This document shows, one piece after another, positions 1 through 7,937 of a stretch of DNA of 64,000 nt. The notes under the pieces were generated by a model. That model ran no database searches. It was not told the origin of the DNA and saw only the letters and a program-made list of their open reading frames with translations. The stretch is taken from NCBI RefSeq assembly GCF_900116765.1, contig NZ_UETC01000002.1, positions 248,001 to 312,000 on the forward strand, read 5' to 3'. The DNA is from Jannaschia seohaensis (GTDB lineage: Bacteria; Pseudomonadota; Alphaproteobacteria; Rhodobacterales; Rhodobacteraceae). Within the stretch, counting starts at the first letter, position 1, and each line of letters opens with the position of its first letter. The translations under genes were made by a program, and so were the position numbers.

Positions 1-410
1 AATCCGTCTACTATTCTGCCTGTCATATCGTGCCGGTGATGAAGGCGGCCGGGCGCGGGGCGATCCTGAACGTGGCCTCCACGGCGGGCGTCTCGCCCCG
101 CCCGCGGCTCAATTGGTACAATGCCTCCAAGGGCTGGATGATCACCGCGACCAAGGCGATGGCGGTCGAACTGGCCCCGGCGGGCGTGCGGGTGAACTGC
201 CTGAACCCGGTCGCGGGAGAGACCCCGCTGCTCTCCAGCTTCATGGGGGAAGACACGCCTGAGATGCGGGCGAAGTTCCTGTCGACGATCCCGCTCGGCC
301 GCTTTTCCACGCCGCAGGATATGGGCGCGGCCGCCTGCTTCCTCTGCTCGGACGACGCGAGCATGATCACCGGCGTGGGGCTGGAGGTCGATGGCGGGCG
401 CTGCATATGA
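1..410 (+). CDS. SDR-family NAD(P)-dependent oxidoreductase, 3' part only
   Basis: The window opens inside this gene; the reading frame starts at base 3 and runs to TGA at 408-410, giving about 135 C-terminal residues. The visible part has the classical short-chain dehydrogenase active site: Ser/Thr-rich 'STAGVSPRP', then Tyr-x-x-x-Lys in 'WYNASK'. The C-terminal signature 'GRFSTPQDMGAAACFLCSDDASMITG' type region followed by 'VDGGRC' is typical of cytosolic glucose/3-oxoacyl reductase-like SDRs. The Rossmann GxxxGxG motif lies outside the window. Substrate cannot be told from sequence. Family assignment is certain, function is not. Confidence 0.9.
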   Translation, partial: SVYYSACHIVPVMKAAGRGAILNVASTAGVSPRPRLNWYNASKGWMITATKAMAVELAPAGVRVNCLNPVAGETPLLSSFMGEDTPEMRAKFLSTIPLGRFSTPQDMGAAACFLCSDDASMITGVGLEVDGGRCI

Positions 411-426
411 TCAGGGGCCGCGCGCC

Positions 427-741
427 ATGCGGCTGAGCGCCGAGATCGAGGTTCTTGCGGGCCCCTTCGCCAGCCAACAACTGGCCTTCGCCCATCTGCT
501 CGACGCGGCGGAGCGAGCGGGGCTGTCCCCGGATTTGGACCATATCGAGGTGATCCGGCCGCCCCACGGCACGCGCCTGCGCGGCTATTTCGACGCGGCG
601 ACGGCGGCGGATATCGCCGAGCAGGCCGGAGATCAGGCGCTTATCCTCGTCCTGCCCGGCGCGCTGGTGACCGGGCGGTTCGACACGGATGCCCGGCTCC
701 GGCGCCTCGGTCGTTTCACCGGACAGGTGACGCGGGCATGA
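427..741 (+). CDS. Conserved hypothetical protein, 104 aa
   Basis: A small soluble protein that I do not recognise. No signal peptide, membrane segment or metal motif is visible. The ATG at 427 is preferred to the upstream in-frame start at 391, because the latter would overlap the SDR gene by 20 bases. The stop TGA (739-741) overlaps the ATG of the following peptidase gene (738) in an ATGA junction, so the two are probably translationally coupled. Codon use matches its neighbours. Function unknown; it could be a partner of the peptidase, but that is inferred only from the overlap. Confidence 0.7.
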   Translation: MRLSAEIEVLAGPFASQQLAFAHLLDAAERAGLSPDLDHIEVIRPPHGTRLRGYFDAATAADIAEQAGDQALILVLPGALVTGRFDTDARLRRLGRFTGQVTRA

Positions 742-1712
742 GGGCGGGACCGCGCAACGCGATCACCGATGTGGCCGGGCTGCGGGTGGGCTCGGCCTCG
801 GACGCGCGGCTGCGCTCGGGCGTGACGGTGCTGGTCGGGGACGCGCCCTTCGTTGCCGGGGTCAACGTCATGGGCGGCGCGCCCGGCACCCGCGAAACCG
901 ACCTGCTGGCCCCGGACAAGACCGTGCAGGAGGTGGACGCGCTGGTGCTGTCGGGCGGGTCGGCCTTTGGCTTGGACGCGGCCTCGGGCGTGATGGACGG
1001 GCTGCGCCGGGCCGGCCGCGGGTTCCGCGTGGTCGATCAGCTCGTGCCGATCGTGCCCGGCGCGATCCTTTTCGACCTGCGCAACGGCGGCGACAAGAAC
1101 TGGGACGTGAACCCTTACGGCGCGCTGGGCCGGGCCGCGCTGGACGCCGCTGGCTTGGACGTCGCGTGCGGCAGTGTGGGGGCGGGAACCGGAGCGACGG
1201 TGATGGACCTCAAGGGCGGCCTCGGCACCGCCTCCTGCGTCCTGGAGAACGGCGTGACGGTGGGCGCGCTGGTGGCCGTGAACGCCTTGGGACGGGTTTG
1301 CGACGATGCCGGACGGTTCTTCGCCGCTCCCTGGGCGCTGGGCGAAGACCTTGGAGACGCGCCCGGCCATCTGCCCCCGGATTGGGAGCCCTTCGGCGAA
1401 AGCGGCCCGCGCGAGGCCACCACCATCGCCATCGTCGCCACCGACGCGGCTCTGACTCAGGCCCAGGCCACGCGCCTCGCGACGGCGGCGCAGGATGGGA
1501 TGGCCCGCGCCATCCAGCCCAGCCACACCCCGATGGATGGCGACCTGATCTTCGCCGCCGCGACTGGCGCGCGCGACCTGGCCGATCCCGTGTGGGACAC
1601 ACTGCGTCTGGGCCATGCGGCGGCCGGCTGCCTCACCCGCGCCATCGCCCGCGGCGTGCGCGCGGCCGAACCCGGCGGTCTCCTTCCCGCCTGGTCCGAG
1701 CGCTTCGGCTAA
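738..1712 (+). CDS. P1/S58-family peptidase (DmpA-like aminopeptidase)
   Basis: A 324-aa member of the L-aminopeptidase/D-esterase family (MEROPS S58, DmpA/NylC-like Ntn hydrolases). Hallmarks are 'NAITDVAGLRVG' at the N-terminus, the 'VDALVLSGGSAFGLDAASG' block (residues 66-84), a glycine-rich 'VGAGTGAT' (147-154) and 'GALVAVNALG' (176-185). Family members autocleave into alpha and beta chains and release N-terminal residues or beta-amino acids from small peptides. Length is normal. No signal peptide is seen, so it is probably cytoplasmic. It overlaps the preceding small gene by 4 bases. The natural substrate is unknown. Confidence 0.88.
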   Translation: MRAGPRNAITDVAGLRVGSASDARLRSGVTVLVGDAPFVAGVNVMGGAPGTRETDLLAPDKTVQEVDALVLSGGSAFGLDAASGVMDGLRRAGRGFRVVDQLVPIVPGAILFDLRNGGDKNWDVNPYGALGRAALDAAGLDVACGSVGAGTGATVMDLKGGLGTASCVLENGVTVGALVAVNALGRVCDDAGRFFAAPWALGEDLGDAPGHLPPDWEPFGESGPREATTIAIVATDAALTQAQATRLATAAQDGMARAIQPSHTPMDGDLIFAAATGARDLADPVWDTLRLGHAAAGCLTRAIARGVRAAEPGGLLPAWSERFG

Positions 1713-1919
1713 GGCCCCGCCGGGCGCGTCGCGGGAGGCCGTCCGCTTGCCCTACAGGACGGCATCGAGAGGCCGATCGGCTCTGCCCTCCTGGCGGATC
1801 GGGCCGGTCCCTCCGCCCCATGCTTGGAGGCCCATAGCCTCACGACCGAGGCAAGCCCTGCCCTCGGTTCGGCGGCCGCGACCTCCCGTGCCGCACCGAC
1901 CTTTGGCCCATCGCGCGAC
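1713..1919. other. Convergent intergenic spacer
   Basis: Between the rightward peptidase gene and the leftward tadA gene lie about 200 bases without a convincing coding frame or a strong terminator hairpin. Nothing else is recognised here. Confidence 0.5.
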
Positions 1920-2363
1920 CTACCGGCGGCCCTCAAAGAAGTCCCGCAGCAGCGAGGCGGAGGCTTCGGCGTCGATCCCGTCATGGATCTCGGGCCGGTG
2001 ATGCGCCTGGGGGTGGGAGAAGACCCGCGCGCCGTGCAGAACCCCACCCGATTTCGGATCGGCCGCCCCGAAATGCAGCCGATCCAGCCGTGCATGGGCG
2101 ATGGCGCCGGCGCACATCGCGCAGGGCTCCAGCGTCACCCAGATCGCACAACCGCTCAGGCGCGACACGCCCAGCGCGGCGCAGGCCGCCCGGATCGCCA
2201 GCATCTCCGCATGGCCGGTCGGATCGCCTTGCTCCCGCATCCGGTTGCCCTCGACGGCGATCGCTTCGTCCCCGCGAGAGATGACGGCGCCCACGGGAAC
2301 CTCGCCACGCGCGGCGGCGGCTCGGGCGGCGTCGAGCGCCAAGGGCATGAAGCTGCGGAACAT
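1920..2363 (-). CDS. tadA: tRNA-specific adenosine-34 deaminase TadA
   Basis: Zinc deaminase that converts A34 to inosine in the anticodon wobble position of tRNA-Arg(ACG). The 147-aa protein has the cytidine/deoxycytidylate deaminase signature: 'HAE' (His51 zinc ligand, Glu53 proton shuttle) and 'PCAMC' (Cys81 and Cys84 zinc ligands). The ATG at 2363 gives a family-length N-terminus; the longer open frame upstream reads into the divergent rluB leader and is not homologous. Divergent from rluB with about 77 bases between starts, which must hold both promoters. Confidence 0.95.
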   Translation of the reverse strand: MFRSFMPLALDAARAAAARGEVPVGAVISRGDEAIAVEGNRMREQGDPTGHAEMLAIRAACAALGVSRLSGCAIWVTLEPCAMCAGAIAHARLDRLHFGAADPKSGGVLHGARVFSHPQAHHRPEIHDGIDAEASASLLRDFFEGRR

Positions 2364-2440
2364 GGGCCGCTCCCTGCCCCGAGAGCGCGCCGCCCGCAAG
2401 CCGCTTGGCGGCAGCGCGGCAAGGGCGTAAGGCGGGCGCC

Positions 2441-3898
2441 ATGACCCAGGACACATCCGACGGCCCCCGTCTGGCCAAGGCCATCGCCCGCGCCGGGCTC
2501 GCCTCGCGCCGCGACGCGGAGCGCATGATCGCCGAGGGGCGGGTGACGATCAACGGCCAGACCGTCGACAGCCCAGCCCGCAATGTCGGCCCCCGCGACC
2601 GTGTCGCGGTGGACGGCGTGCCGTTGCCTGAGGCGGAGGGCGCGCGGCTCTGGCTCTACCACAAGCCCGCCGGGCTGGTGACGACCGAGCGGGACGAGAA
2701 AGACCGAGAGACGGTCTTCGACGCGCTGCGCGACCGGCTCGGGCGGGTTCTGTCGGTCGGGCGGTTGGACCTGACCTCCGAGGGGCTCTTGCTGCTGACC
2801 AACGATGGCGACCTCAAGCGCCGGTTGGAGTTGCCGGAGACCGGCTGGCTGCGCCGCTACCGCGTGCGGGTGAACGGCGTGCCGGACGAGGCGGCGCTGC
2901 AACGGCTGCGCGACGGGATCGAGATCGACGGCGAGCGTTTCGGCGAGATGCAGGTGACGCTGGACCGGCAGCAGGGGGCGAATGCCTGGCTGACGGTCGG
3001 ACTGCGCGAGGGCCGCAACCGCGAAGTGCGGCGCGCAGCCGAGGCGGTCGGGCTGGTGGTGAACCGGCTGATCCGGGTGAGCTATGGGCCGTTCCAGCTG
3101 GGCAAGCTGGCGCCGGGCGAGGTCGAGGAAGTGAAGCCGCGTGTGCTGCGCGACCAGCTCGGCGCGGTGTGGGACGGAGAGTTCGCGGAGGCCCGGCGCG
3201 ATGCCGCGCCCCGCCATGCAGGGGATCGACTGATGGACAAGGGACGCGGAAAGCCGGGCGGCAAGGCGCCGCGCGGGGACGCCCCCCGCAAGGGACCGGG
3301 GGCGCGGGCCGACCGCGCGGGCAGCCGCCCGGACAAGCCGCGCACCGGCAAGCCGCCGGTGACGCGCAATGACGGCAAGGCACTCGGCAAAGGCCGTCGG
3401 GACGACGACCGGCCGCGACGGGACGGAGACCGGCCCGAGCGGAAGACCAAACCGTATGGCGATCGCCCCCGGGAGGACGGCCGCAAAGGCGACGGGCCAC
3501 GGCAGAACGAGGGGTTCAAGCCGCGTGGAGACAAGCCCTTCGGCGACCGCAAGCGCGGCGACGGCCCAAAGGGCGACCGGCCGCGCCGCGACGAGGGGGG
3601 CAAACCGCGCGGAGACAGGCCCTTCGAAAACCGCAAGCGCGGGGATGGCCCAAAGACCGACCGGTCGAAACGCGTCGCCGGCGCGGCGCCGCGGGAAGGC
3701 AGGCCCGGGCAGGATCGAGCGCGCAGCGACGCCCCGGAGACCAGCGCCCCCCGTCTGACCAAGACGCAGCGGAAGGCGGCGATGCGGGCCGACACCTCGG
3801 TCTCGCTCCGCAAGGGCGGCCAGCGCGGCCGCGGCATCTCCAAGCCCAAGCCCATGGGCGGCAAGCCCTACACAAAACCGACCAAGCCGAAGCCGTAG
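2441..3898 (+). CDS. rluB: 23S rRNA pseudouridine synthase (RluB family) with long basic repetitive tail
   Basis: The N-terminal part has an S4 RNA-binding domain (about residues 9-60) followed by an RsuA/RluB catalytic domain with 'GRLDLTSEGLLLLTNDG', where Asp110 is the expected catalytic residue. RluB makes pseudouridine at position 2605 (E. coli numbering) of 23S rRNA. At 485 aa it is much longer than the usual 250-300: from about residue 255 there is an Arg/Lys/Gly/Asp/Pro-rich, disordered tail. The tail contains a near-duplicated segment, encoded at about 3513-3590 and 3600-3672, with repeating 'RGDxPF..RKRGDGPK' blocks. Basic tails are common in alphaproteobacterial homologues. The stop codon lies inside a perfect palindrome (3895-3920). 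Start at 2441 is chosen to match the S4 domain. Confidence 0.93.
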   Translation: MTQDTSDGPRLAKAIARAGLASRRDAERMIAEGRVTINGQTVDSPARNVGPRDRVAVDGVPLPEAEGARLWLYHKPAGLVTTERDEKDRETVFDALRDRLGRVLSVGRLDLTSEGLLLLTNDGDLKRRLELPETGWLRRYRVRVNGVPDEAALQRLRDGIEIDGERFGEMQVTLDRQQGANAWLTVGLREGRNREVRRAAEAVGLVVNRLIRVSYGPFQLGKLAPGEVEEVKPRVLRDQLGAVWDGEFAEARRDAAPRHAGDRLMDKGRGKPGGKAPRGDAPRKGPGARADRAGSRPDKPRTGKPPVTRNDGKALGKGRRDDDRPRRDGDRPERKTKPYGDRPREDGRKGDGPRQNEGFKPRGDKPFGDRKRGDGPKGDRPRRDEGGKPRGDRPFENRKRGDGPKTDRSKRVAGAAPREGRPGQDRARSDAPETSAPRLTKTQRKAAMRADTSVSLRKGGQRGRGISKPKPMGGKPYTKPTKPKP

Positions 3899-3920
3899 GG
3901 CGGGGATACCCCCGCCCTAC
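3895..3920. repeat. Perfect palindrome overlapping the rluB stop
   Basis: GTAGGGCGGGG (3895-3905) pairs perfectly with CCCCGCCCTAC (3910-3920) around an ATAC loop. The left arm includes the last bases of rluB and its TAG stop. A near-identical arm sequence occurs after mgtE (54172-54206). It could serve as a transcription terminator, although no T-run follows. Confidence 0.7.
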
Positions 3921-4605
3921 CCTCCCTGGAATGTCCAGTCCGCGATTTTGTCGCGGATCATTCCCACACGTCCGCGTCAGCGCTCCTCGGTTCCGAGTGG
4001 CCCGAGCGCGCAGGGGATGACGACGAAGGCGACGAGAAGCCCTCGCAACGGGCACCCGCTCGCCGCTGCGGCGATGTCTCGTGATAACAGCGTAGAATAG
4101 TGATCACGGTTCCGTCGTCGGCAAAGAACTGCGTCATTGTCCGTTCCGCTGATCGGCTCGATCCAGGCGCTCTCGCGGTATCCAGGCCCTCGCTCGGCTG
4201 CACTTCGCCAGGGCGGGACCCGGTAGAGGCCCCCACTCGATTACGAAGAACACCGAGAGCCGGTCACTCGGATCCGCTGGGTCGCGCGCCCCGTCCGGGC
4301 AGCCCGTCTCCGCGTCCTAGCCGGTGCGCGCCGCATTCCGACAAGAAACTCAGCAAAGCACGCGGAGTCCGTTAGGATCGGGATCATCTCCACCGGCACC
4401 TGCCGATGGTATCACCCCCAAAGGCAACCGGAACCACGTCCCATGAGACAAGTACCGCGCCAGCAGATCGTTTCTGTCCTCGACCGAGGCCAGCCCAGCG
4501 GCCTCCGGGATAGAAGATCGCATCGCCCTGCAGGCCCCCGGAACCGCCATGGCCGCTGCCGCCGTCACATCGGCGAGCGTCCGCGTCACCCAGCCCCGAC
4601 GCCGC
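3921..4605. other. Gene-poor interval, possibly gene remnants
   Basis: About 680 bases between two convergent genes with no coding frame I can support. Short open frames exist on the minus strand (3958-4236 and 4350-4616), but they show no recognisable domain, plausible start context or conserved motif. Several adjacent minus-strand frames look protein-like in short stretches and then shift or stop, which would fit a decayed gene. Identity is unknown. Confidence 0.4.
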
Positions 4606-5208
4606 TCACGTCGCATCGTCCTCCAGCGAGTGCCGCTTGATCAGCCCCGCCTGGCTGATGAAGAAGGCGAACATCGCGCCCGGCAGGGCGAAGGTCTCGA
4701 ACGTGACCCAGAACTCGGTCGACTGCGTTCGCCAGACCAGCTCGTTCGCGACGGCCGAGGCCACGAAGAACCAGGCCATCCGCCGCGTCAGGATCATCCA
4801 GCCCGCCTCGTCCATCGGAAGCGCCTCGGACAGGACCATCGAGAGCAGGGACTTGCTCCGGAACAGGCCGAGAAACAGGATGCCGCCCAGGATCAGGTTG
4901 ATGATCGTCGGCTTCACCTTGAGAAACCGTTCGTCGTTCAGCCAGACGGTCAGCCCCCCGAACACGATGACCAGGACGGCGGTCAAGACCTGCATCGGCG
5001 ACAGCTTCCCGGTCAGGCGCCACAGGATCGCCATCGACAGCAGGATGACAGGGATGAAGATAGCCGTGACCGCGATGAAGCCGTCATAGGCGATCCCGCC
5101 CACCGTATAGGTCTCGTCCTTGAGCCAGAGATAGGCGACGAAAAAGCCCAGGACGGGGCCCAGTTCCAACGTGGACTTGAGCCACGGGGCGACGGTTCGG
5201 TCAGACAT
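4606..5208 (-). CDS. yciB: Inner-membrane septation protein A family (YciB/IspZ)
   Basis: A 200-aa polytopic membrane protein of the YciB/IspZ family, which is linked to cell-envelope synthesis and septation in proteobacteria. Recognised by 'LELGPVLGFFVAYLW', 'NDERFLKVKPTIIN', 'LILGGILFLGLFRSKSLL' and a C-terminal 'NELVWRTQSTEFWVTFETF' region. Five or so hydrophobic segments are visible. An in-frame GTG lies two codons upstream (5214), but the ATG at 5208 is better placed behind a GGAGGAGG ribosome-binding site. It is the last gene of a leftward run starting at ftsY. Confidence 0.9.
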   Translation of the reverse strand: MSDRTVAPWLKSTLELGPVLGFFVAYLWLKDETYTVGGIAYDGFIAVTAIFIPVILLSMAILWRLTGKLSPMQVLTAVLVIVFGGLTVWLNDERFLKVKPTIINLILGGILFLGLFRSKSLLSMVLSEALPMDEAGWMILTRRMAWFFVASAVANELVWRTQSTEFWVTFETFALPGAMFAFFISQAGLIKRHSLEDDAT

Positions 5209-5238
5209 GGGCACCTCCTCCCGGGGCAGATAGCGACG

Positions 5239-6129
5239 CTAGCCGCCCATTTCCACCACGACCGCACCAAGAGCGATCAAGCTCATGAGAACGATGCGCC
5301 GCGGCCCCACCGGCTCCCGCAGCCAGAGCCAGCCGATCAGGGCCGCGAAGACGGTCGAGGTCTCGCGCAGAACCGCCGCCTCGCCCACATCGTCCAGCCG
5401 TGTCGCCATCATCACGCTGCCGAAGGAGCCGAACGCGATGAGCGCGCCGACCAGACCCAGGCGCAGCATGTGACGGTCCGGCCTGCGCCATCGGCCGCGG
5501 GCCAGCGCGATCAGCGGAAAGTCGAAGGATGTCAGGAAGAAGAACCAAGCGAGAAAGGTGAAGGGGTTCTCGACCGCGCGGATGCCATAGGCGTCCCAGG
5601 TCGTGTAGACCGCCACCATCAGACCCGTCATCACGGCGAGACCCAGCGCGGGCCCTAGCTTCTCGCGCGCGACGGTGATCTTGGCAAGGTTATAGGCCGA
5701 CAGCCCGAACAGCCCCGCCAGCAACAGACCCACCCCGCCCCATTGCATCGCCGTGAAGCTCTCGCCGAAAATCATCCCCGCCGCGAGCACGGTAAAGAGC
5801 GGCCCCGTCCCCCGCACCACCGGATAGACGACGGTATAGGCGCCCCGGTCATAGGTCATCGCCATCAGCGCCTTATAGACGAAATGGATCACCACCATGC
5901 CGACCAGGACCCACCACAACTCCAGCGGCGGCCAGGGCACGACGAAGAGCGCGAACGGGGCCGACAGCACCAAGATCCCGACATCCATCACGGTGCGCGA
6001 CGTCCAGGGATCGTAGCGCCCCTTTTGCAGCGCGCCGAACATGGCGTGCAGGAAAGCGGCCGTCAGCGCGAGGATCAGGGCGGCGCGGTGTCCCGCCTCC
6101 GTCCCCTCCAGGGAGGTGAGCCAGTCCAA
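5239..6129 (-). CDS. DMT/EamA-family membrane transporter
   Basis: A 296-aa protein with about ten hydrophobic segments arranged as two EamA-like halves, for example 'GGVGLLLAGLFGLSAYNLA' at the end of the first half and 'LIALGAVVVEM' at the very end. Family members export or import metabolites across the inner membrane; the substrate cannot be inferred. It lies 30 bases upstream of yciB and 6 bases after the preceding small gene on the same strand, so co-transcription is likely. Confidence 0.85.
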   Translation of the reverse strand: MDWLTSLEGTEAGHRAALILALTAAFLHAMFGALQKGRYDPWTSRTVMDVGILVLSAPFALFVVPWPPLELWWVLVGMVVIHFVYKALMAMTYDRGAYTVVYPVVRGTGPLFTVLAAGMIFGESFTAMQWGGVGLLLAGLFGLSAYNLAKITVAREKLGPALGLAVMTGLMVAVYTTWDAYGIRAVENPFTFLAWFFFLTSFDFPLIALARGRWRRPDRHMLRLGLVGALIAFGSFGSVMMATRLDDVGEAAVLRETSTVFAALIGWLWLREPVGPRRIVLMSLIALGAVVVEMGG

Positions 6130-6135
6130 GCGGGG

Positions 6136-6567
6136 TCAGTCCAAAAGGCCGAAGACCGGAGCCGTCGCGGCAAGGGTCGAGGCCAGCACCGGCGCATGGG
6201 CGGCGCCGACATAGACCAGCCCTTCCCCAGCCCCCGCCCAGCCGCGCACGAGCGTCCGAACCATCCGCTCCTCCAGCCCGGTCTCGCGATATTCGGCCCG
6301 CACCGCCAGCGCGTCAATCAACGCGACGGGCAGGTCCTCGCGCCCCCGCGGCACCAGTTGCGCTCGCAGCACGTCGTCGCCCAGCACCACCAACGCCGCC
6401 TGCCCCACCAGGAGGTCCCGATCCCGGGCCCAGATGGCAGAATGCCCCGCAAACCCCTCCGGGCAGTCTTCCCGAGACAGCACGCCCGCCGCGCGCAGGA
6501 AGGCCTCCCGCTCCGCCTCGTCCACGGGAAACAGATCGGGCCCCAGGCGCAACCGGTCCGCGATCAT
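6136..6567 (-). CDS. Conserved hypothetical protein, 143 aa
   Basis: A soluble protein I do not recognise. The middle part ('DALAVRAEYRETGLEERMVRTLVRGW') is faintly reminiscent of an acetyltransferase acetyl-CoA-binding region, but the alignment is too weak to call. The ATG at 6567 is favoured because an AAGGGG ribosome-binding site, supplied by the flanking intergenic repeat, lies just upstream, and the longer frame would translate that repeat. It sits between ftsY and the EamA gene in the same leftward run. Confidence 0.65.
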   Translation of the reverse strand: MIADRLRLGPDLFPVDEAEREAFLRAAGVLSREDCPEGFAGHSAIWARDRDLLVGQAALVVLGDDVLRAQLVPRGREDLPVALIDALAVRAEYRETGLEERMVRTLVRGWAGAGEGLVYVGAAHAPVLASTLAATAPVFGLLD

Positions 6568-6575
6568 GCGCGCGC

Positions 6576-6650
6576 CCCTTCTTCTTCCCTGCAGAAATAT
6601 CCTGGGGGGAGTCGGCCCCAGGCCGACGGGGGGCAAAGCCCCCCTGCACC
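6576..6650 (-). repeat. Dispersed intergenic repeat, copy 1 (after ftsY)
   Basis: Read leftward, this holds a hairpin GGGGGGC-TTT-GCCCCCC (6628-6644), a second perfect hairpin GTCGGCC-TGG-GGCCGAC (6611-6627), then 'CCAGGATATTTCTGCAGGGAAGAAGAAG'-type sequence ending in the ribosome-binding site of the next gene. Four similar elements occur at 25842, 31140, 36370 and 52590. The hairpins may terminate ftsY transcription. Confidence 0.7.
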
Positions 6651-6669
6651 GTCGGCCAGAGGCGCGCGC

Positions 6670-7839
6670 TCAGGCATCCGCACCGACCAGCGCCGCCGCG
6701 AATTCCTCGGGGTCGAAGGCATCCAGATCGTCGATCTGCTCGCCCACGCCGATCGCATGGATCGGCAGGCCGAAGCGGTCGGCCAGCGCCACCAGGACGC
6801 CGCCCTTCGCCGTGCCGTCCAGCTTGGTCATGACCAGCCCGGACACGTCCGAGAGCTTCTGGAACACCTCGACCTGGCTCAGCGCGTTCTGCCCCGTGGT
6901 CGCATCCAGCACCAGCAGCGTATTGTGCGGCGCCGTCGGGTCCTTCTTTCGGATGACACGGACGATCTTGGCCAGTTCCTGCATCAGGTCGGCCCGGTTC
7001 TGGAGCCGTCCCGCCGTGTCGATCAGCAGGAGGTCGGCGCGCTCGGCCTCGGCCCGGGTCATCGCATCGAAGGCCAGCGACGCCGGATCCGAACCTTCGG
7101 GCGCCGTCATCACCGGAACGCCGGCGCGGTCGCCCCAAACCTGAAGCTGCTCGACGGCCGCGGCGCGGAACGTGTCGCCCGCGGCGATCACCACCGACTT
7201 GCCCGCCGCGCGGAACTGGGAGGCGAGCTTGCCGATGGTCGTCGTCTTGCCCGAGCCGTTGACGCCCACGACAAGCACCACCTGCGGCCGCTGGGAGGTC
7301 AGCGGCATGGGCCGGGCGACCGGCTCCATGATGCGGGCGATCTCGGCGGCGAGCAGGGCCTTGATCTCGGGGACGGAAAGGCGGCGTCCCATCCGCCCCT
7401 CGGCCAGGTTGGCGGTGACGCGCATGGCGGTGTCGACCCCCATGTCGGAGGCGATCAGGAGATCCTCCAACTGTTCCAGCATCTCGTCATCGAGGACACG
7501 GCGGGGCGCGTCGGGCGCGGCTTTCCGGCCCAGGAGGCGACCCAGGAGACCGGGCTTGGCGGGCTCGGGCGCGGGCTCCGGTTCGGGCTCGGGCTGCGGC
7601 GTGGGGGCAGCAGGCGCGGCCGGCGACGGCTCCGAGGGCGATGCGGGCGGCGTGGCGGGCTTGGGCTGCGGCGCCGGTGCAGGCGTCGGCGCCGGCTGCG
7701 GCGCCGGCTCGGGCGCGGCCGGCGGCGCGGCGGGTTCGGGCGCGGCTTCGGCGCCCTCCTCGACGATTGTCTCCAGCCCCTGCTCCAGCTTGGAGGACGA
7801 CCGCGTCAGGCGGTCCTTGAGCTTTTTGAAGAACGACAT
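6670..7839 (-). CDS. ftsY: Signal recognition particle receptor FtsY
   Basis: SRP receptor GTPase that docks ribosome-nascent chain complexes at the inner membrane. The 389-aa protein begins with a basic amphipathic helix ('MSFFKKLKDRL'), then a Pro/Ala/Glu-rich linker (about residues 30-95) and the NG domain. G motifs are clear: P-loop 'GVNGSGKT' (192-199), 'DTFRAAAVEQL' (222-232), 'DTAGR' (274-278) and 'TKLD' (338-341). The low-complexity linker is typical of alphaproteobacterial FtsY and generates long spurious antisense frames. First gene of a leftward run with a small unknown gene, an EamA transporter and yciB. Confidence 0.97.
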   Translation of the reverse strand: MSFFKKLKDRLTRSSSKLEQGLETIVEEGAEAAPEPAAPPAAPEPAPQPAPTPAPAPQPKPATPPASPSEPSPAAPAAPTPQPEPEPEPAPEPAKPGLLGRLLGRKAAPDAPRRVLDDEMLEQLEDLLIASDMGVDTAMRVTANLAEGRMGRRLSVPEIKALLAAEIARIMEPVARPMPLTSQRPQVVLVVGVNGSGKTTTIGKLASQFRAAGKSVVIAAGDTFRAAAVEQLQVWGDRAGVPVMTAPEGSDPASLAFDAMTRAEAERADLLLIDTAGRLQNRADLMQELAKIVRVIRKKDPTAPHNTLLVLDATTGQNALSQVEVFQKLSDVSGLVMTKLDGTAKGGVLVALADRFGLPIHAIGVGEQIDDLDAFDPEEFAAALVGADA

Positions 7840-7937
7840 GCGCGGCCTCCCTTTCCTCCCTGGACCTAATGCGCCGCCGCCAGAGTGGAAAGCCCGTCGC
7901 TTGACAGGTAGCGCACACAGTCGGACCGTCGGAGCCC

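Noticed and set aside
4350-4616. 88-codon minus-strand frame downstream of yciB
   Set aside because: It has no ribosome-binding site, overlaps the yciB stop region and has no recognisable motif; at most it is a remnant.
7561-7760. Repeated GGCTCGGGC-like stretch
   Set aside because: It is the Pro/Glu/Ala linker of FtsY, not a DNA repeat element.
5743-7869. 708-codon plus-strand open frame
   Set aside because: Antisense to ftsY, the small unknown gene and the EamA transporter; composition is Arg/His/Gly-rich and no motif is present.
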